Assembly (NCBI GenBank): GCA_035772785.1
Contig: JAOCPU010000062.1
Location: 1 to 64,000, forward strand
DNA: 64,000 nt
Direction: 5' to 3'
From: Phlebiopsis flavidoalba
Lineage: Eukaryota > Basidiomycota > Agaricomycetes > Polyporales > Phanerochaetaceae
Made by a program: the position numbers and the translations under genes
Shown: positions 59,401-64,000 of the stretch, in pieces
Layout: each line of letters starts with the position of its first letter
Numbering within the stretch: the stretch's first letter is position 1
Notes under the pieces: model-generated
The model's input: the letters and a program-made list of their open reading frames with translations, nothing else
Told to the model about the DNA's origin: nothing
Databases searched by the model: none

Positions 59401-62400
59401 CACTGCTGGCGACCTGAGGGGGTTTCTCCTATGCGATTCTCTTCCTCATGTTTGAGTAGGTTGATATGACGTGATTGTCCGACGGCTTGGAGGCACGCAG
59501 ACCGTACCGAGCTTGGCATAACGGGTTCTTGTTCGTCGGCGCTGTTCGTCGTACCCGATGTTTTGTCTAGAGCTTCGTCATGATCGTGCGCATTTGTCCT
59601 TGGCCACGGCCGACGGTCAGCCGTCGGTCATGTCTTGTCAATTCATCGTCACCTCTTCGGTACTATTGTATCCGTTCTCTAGTTCCTTGGTTGCAGTATC
59701 TTTGTTACTCCGCGCTGGAGAAGCTCCTGAAACGGAATATTATGTTCAACAGTCCGATATCTCATCTCAATAAGCACACACCCGTCTACGTATCCTCGAG
59801 CCTCTTTGTGGCCTACTGGTCGGGTTATAGGGGATCAGGGCTTCGCCTTGTTCGGCACTCATCACTTCTGGCACATCTTCCGTCAAATTAGCTTCCCAAT
59901 CCTCATTCCGACGGTTTACTCATCACTTTGTGCCTCGTACTACCCATGGGCCTTGAGCTTATGGGTTATCGACACACTCTTCCGTCGTCAATCTCCAATA
60001 GAGGGTCTCCGACCGCTTGTCAACGTGCACTTGAGTTTGAGCCCCGCCTAGGGGATCCAGGCGATTGGCCCAGCATTGCCACTCGTCCGAATCCGAGACC
60101 GCCAACCGGTGCACAAGCGCGCTGCCTTCGCGTTCACGGTTATGTGAAACGATCGCCAGCACTGTGGCCTCCGTGAGGGTGCCTTCTCGGCCACTTTACT
60201 GCCGACTCGGAAGCGACGACAGCTGTTCCTCAGGCGTTTCCTTGTTTCCTTCGAGGATTTGCTTCATCCTGCAATCTCTCGTCGGTGAGAATGCGTGATC
60301 AACTATCAACGGGCAACACATAGCAGGTTCTCAATGCTCCTCGAGACTGGGAAAGTGGAAGTGAGGCCTTCTTCTGGAATTTGATTTACCAACGATTCGG
60401 CAGGCGAGGCTACGAATGTAAAACACGTGGGTCTGTCAGCAGATGGCAAATAAATCATCGGCCTGCGGTCTCCGCCTTGGCTATATCCGTCCATGCGTCG
60501 CCAGCCAGAATTCCTGACCCTTAGGTGGCGGTCCCTCGATTGAACCCACGCGGTACAGCTCATGCACTTGCGAAGCTGCGCGAAGGTGCGTCGGGGACCA
60601 AAAACACCTCGCTCTCCGTCTGCTTTCTGAAACTTCTTTCCTTCGCGATGTACAAGCGCCCACCCCTTGTCCTTGTCCTTGTTCCTTCGCCACCTTGACC
60701 CACCTGTCCGCGCCATTCGCTGCTAATGTCTCAATCAGAAACGAATCGGCGTCCCCCTCCCGCATTCGCGATCATCACCACGCGCCCGTCCATCGCCCAT
60801 CTGACGGGAGTTCACGTCGGGCCCCAGAATTGTCGGGGCGCGCTTGCGACGGGTGGCGCCGCAGGGCCCGTCCGCCATCGTTCCCCGCGCTGCGCCGCAC
60901 GTTCACGCCTTGGCACGGTTCACGCTTGCACCGGCGCGGCCCACGTCAATTTGATGTCTCCGTGACCGGCCTTGCGACGAAGTTCGAAATTCAGTCATCT
61001 GTCGGTAACGCCAGCCGTTCAGATGGCTTCAGACACGAGCTGGTTACTCCTTTCCTACGGCCCTGTCGGGCCTGTCCGGTGCTCGTTCTGCGTCCCTTGT
61101 GGCTTGCGCGCGCCACGCGCGCGGGCGCGAGCCCGAGCGGGGCCGCGCGGCGATGTCTCTGACTGTGTGACAGGGGGCGGCGCGACGTAGTCGCGGGATG
61201 TAGGAAAACAAGGTCGTTCTTGGGGTGGAAAAGGGAGGAAGGTGCCTGCGGGGGCCATGGAACGATTATGCTCGAGAAAACCGGTATGATTTAGAGGGTA
61301 TGTGATAGATAGATGGATAAAGACTGGTGCTGCGAGTCGTTTTAAAGGCCGTCGGGGCGTCGTTGACGAGTACGGCTCAGTCGACGGTGGTGGTCCAGGT
61401 GCAAGGTGCGCGGGTGGCGCTTACACGCTCCCGCTTCGCGCTTTCAACGCTTACATCACCGACTCGACTCCGACCACAATAGCCATCGTGGTCCACACAC
61501 ATGGAGCTCGAGGGTTCTCATCATTCTAGACCTAATGCTACTCTGCCATCCTTTCGTCTTGATTCTCACACGCGCAGCGCCATGAATAATATATGGTACG
61601 AACACGAGTCGTGTATATGAATGACAGATGCTCGCGAGTCACAGCGACACGCAACGGAAGTTAGGAGAGCAAGTGAACTATATACCCTGCTCTGTCGGTC
61701 AAGAACGACAGAGCGAATCACAAGAGAAAGAAAAGAAAAATCACACAGCGTAGCCGTTTATCCTCGTTGATGCTCCTCTGCTCGAATTGAGCTCGCCGCC
61801 ATGTCCGGCCATTCAGGATCATGTTTGGCAATGGGATCGACGTTCTACATCTCGTGAGTTTCACGTTGATTCGTGACCTGTTTACCAAGTGCTCAGTATT
61901 GATGAGCAAAATCGGGGCGGGTCTCAATAGAGCATTACCTGAGGGTGAATGGACCTGTTCGCGGTCACGAAGCTTCGTATATGTTCTGCGAGGAGAAGTC
62001 AATTTCAAAGCCGTGTCGGACCGATAAAAGCAGATTGAAGCTTACCACACGGCCCCCCTTCCATACTTGAGGCTCCGATCTGCCAGACAGTGACTGCGCT
62101 CACCATTCTATTACGTCGAGTTGAGACTTCGACAAGACGGAGTTGGTGTACTATAGGGGGTGACGTTCAGGATTCATCACATTCGAGGAGCTGCTTGGAC
62201 TTACAGCTTTACGCAACTGTATAGTGAAGACTTCATGGTGTCACGCAAGATGTGTGAACCATTGAGCCCGATGAGTGAAGAGATGTTCTACAGTACCGAG
62301 ATCCTATATAGATATATACCAGTCGCTCTATCACGAATATGAGATGCATCTGTGAGTGCACTCTTGATATCGCTGGACTCACGAACGACTTACTACCGAC

Positions 62401-62439
62401 GGCAGGAGGGACACGATGTCGTGCGGTTGTGCAAGATGC
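56481..62439. other. Long stretch without recognisable gene
   Basis: This 6 kb holds many overlapping frames of 60-165 codons, none with a known motif. A T-rich run of 15 bases and more lies at 56908-56926, and poly-A or T runs at 59012. Minus-strand frames around 57804-58260 contain hydrophobic stretches (for example IPLLTIVCACGLV in a shifted frame), and those at 60306-60765 (ETLAANGADRWVKVAKEQ) look protein-like. 59056-59519 contains opposing frames of similar length. Some may be lineage-specific or decayed genes. Confidence 0.4.
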
Positions 62440-63780
62440 CCGGTCAAAGAGGCACCATCTCCGTACAAGTCTCTTTTTGCTACATCAGAATCAGCCAGCG
62501 AAGCAAGGACAAAGGCAACCCACCACACTCACAGCGGTATGATCCTGCTTCACCAACACTGTGTTTTTCGGTGCCCTGGAAAACCATGGTCTATGTGCTT
62601 GCTCTGCCCATCGATGTAAGTCGCTACTCTTTGCTGCTGTAGGTGGGTTCGACAACTGGTGCTCACCAAGTATAAGCTGACGGGACAGGGCGATGAGGAC
62701 GTCTGCATATGGTGAATGCGACGGAGCCATGGTTATGAACACCTGAAGTCTGCAAGAGCGAAGATTAGTTCATCGAATATAAGCTTCTAGTCCGCTGAAC
62801 ACCCACGTTGAGGCTTCCGAAGAAGTGACGTCCATGCAACAGTGGCGTTTGATACGAGATGCATATGGCCGTTTGATGGCGCAGCACTCGCAGGTCGCAT
62901 TAGCCTAGTATGGCGTAGGGAAGAAGTCTACAATACTCCCAAGGATAAGGGCACATACGACAGACTGGATACGCTCAGAGCATGAACAGCTACAAGTGAC
63001 TTACGACCCCCCACCAGTTCTTGGTGATGACTTTGAGTCTACCATGCGAAGAAGAAGAGCTGGCTGTGCCCATGGTGGCTATAACACCCTACCACACGAA
63101 CACGACATCCCTGTCAGTTGCGTATGCGTGGGAAGTATGAAGCATCACGTTCACAGCCATCGCCTCCTCTGCTCGTCCGAAAGAATGTGAGCACCGCGTA
63201 GTGATATTGTGCGACGCGAAATTACCCGAACTTGAAAACTATAACACAGGACGTCAATTACTCGTTACACAATTTGCGACAATCAACTTACGCCAATTGA
63301 CTTGGGTCAAGGCAGCCAGATCACCTGTACACGGCTCAGCAAAGATAGTACCCCCGTTGCGGGCGTCGTAACCGAATAAGTGGCTTGACCAACAGCACCA
63401 TGTATATCCACGCCATGTGGTGAAAGTGTGCTATTCCAGTGTATCGGCAAGAAGCAACGCAAAAAACCTAGTACGTCACATTAAGCTTCTTCGCATGTAA
63501 TGGGTTTGATATAGATATTACACACATAGAGTTTAATCAATAGCGGATCCCTGGAACCTCACCGAATGTGTGGTGGCAAGTTGGTGACTGCTAGGGATCG
63601 ACTTACCTGTGGGGAAAACGTGTCATAGTACTGTGGGAACTGTAGCGCGATGACACACGCCATATAGACTATATGAGAGTTCCACTTGAGTCGGCTAGAG
63701 AGACCAAGCCACGAAAATACTAAGAGACCACCGCAAGCGCACAGACTCAGATTAATGACCTTGAAATTCCGATTAAACTA
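62440..63780 (-). CDS. DUF6534-like membrane protein, probably decayed or misread
   Basis: On the minus strand from about 63690 the frame LYGVCVIALQFPQYYDTFSP gives helix 1 followed by the short loop usual in the family. After an intron come FALLLADTLE and HTFTTWR or MAWIYMVLLV in two adjacent frames (about 63390-63470). MAWIYMVLLV is the same block as MAWIYTVLVNHF in the gene at 52.6 kb. GDLAALTQVNW follows, equivalent to GDLNALC there. Then FQVRVISRR, the loop after helix 4, and YADVLIALS (about 62700), helix 5. The expected TGFxxTDxxIN loop and C-terminal helices were not found. At least five frame breaks or introns are needed. Confidence 0.5.
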
Positions 63781-64000
63781 GGGCACATGTCTTGCGGGTG
63801 GACGTCAATGCCGTTAGAGTCGGATTACGTCACTCGTGGTCAAAAAAGGTACGAATACGTACAGATCGAAGCCGCCTTCCTCCTCTACTGAAAGTGTCAT
63901 AGCGGGCCCGCGGAACAGTCCAGTCAGACAGGGCCAGAAAACTCTATAGGACCAGCAACACGGACGTAAAAGAGGGAAAGGAGAGGCGGATTGGCGACCT

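Noticed and set aside
1..64000. CRISPR, bacterial defence island or secondary-metabolite cluster
   Set aside because: The gene content is eukaryotic with spliceosomal introns; no backbone synthase, terpene cyclase or P450 set was recognised.

Overview
The window is nuclear DNA of a filamentous basidiomycete, most likely an Agaricomycete. The evidence is GC-rich genes broken by many short GT-AG introns of about 45-70 bases, TATA and pyrimidine-rich leaders, basidiomycete-type families (DUF6534 membrane proteins, small MARVEL-like four-helix proteins, a GPI-type chitin deacetylase) and fungal orthologues of core housekeeping genes. No bacterial operon, tRNA, rRNA or CRISPR was seen. Almost every recognisable gene also carries single-base frame breaks that introns cannot explain. 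They hit unrelated essential genes at a similar density, so I read them mainly as consensus errors of a long-read assembly. Gene ends below are therefore spans over several frames, not clean ORFs.

Layout. 1-10.5 kb: an AGC-type protein kinase (K1, minus), an arrestin-like protein (minus), THO complex subunit 5 (minus) and, sharing a short divergent promoter with it, glucose-6-phosphate dehydrogenase (plus). 11-23 kb: a UBE2H/Ubc8 ubiquitin-conjugating enzyme (minus), then three MARVEL-like membrane genes all on minus. The first is separated from the other two by a 2.7 kb imperfect palindrome (arms of about 1.33 kb); the second and third are a direct segmental duplication including upstream DNA. 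23-34.4 kb: acetoacetyl-CoA synthetase (minus), a small unrecognised gene (plus), an AT-rich island, and endopolyphosphatase (plus). 35-41.7 kb: an RFX-family transcription factor (plus), a BFR1-like coiled-coil protein (minus) and the H/ACA snoRNP protein NHP2 (minus). 43.6-51 kb: a long coiled-coil protein (plus), an imperfect tandem repeat, and K2 (plus), a second and more eroded copy of the K1 kinase family. 52.5-64 kb: a DUF6534 membrane protein (plus), chitin deacetylase (minus), a long stretch without recognisable genes, and a second DUF6534-like gene (minus).

The genes do not form a pathway cluster. Core functions (NADPH supply, mRNA export, snoRNP, polyphosphate, ketone-body activation, cell-wall chitosan) are interleaved with lineage-specific, duplicated families. 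The most interesting points are the K1/K2 kinase family, which has an HHD instead of HRD catalytic motif in K1 and an AGC hydrophobic motif carrying an acidic residue, the large palindrome inside a membrane-gene array, and an AT-rich island of foreign-looking composition.
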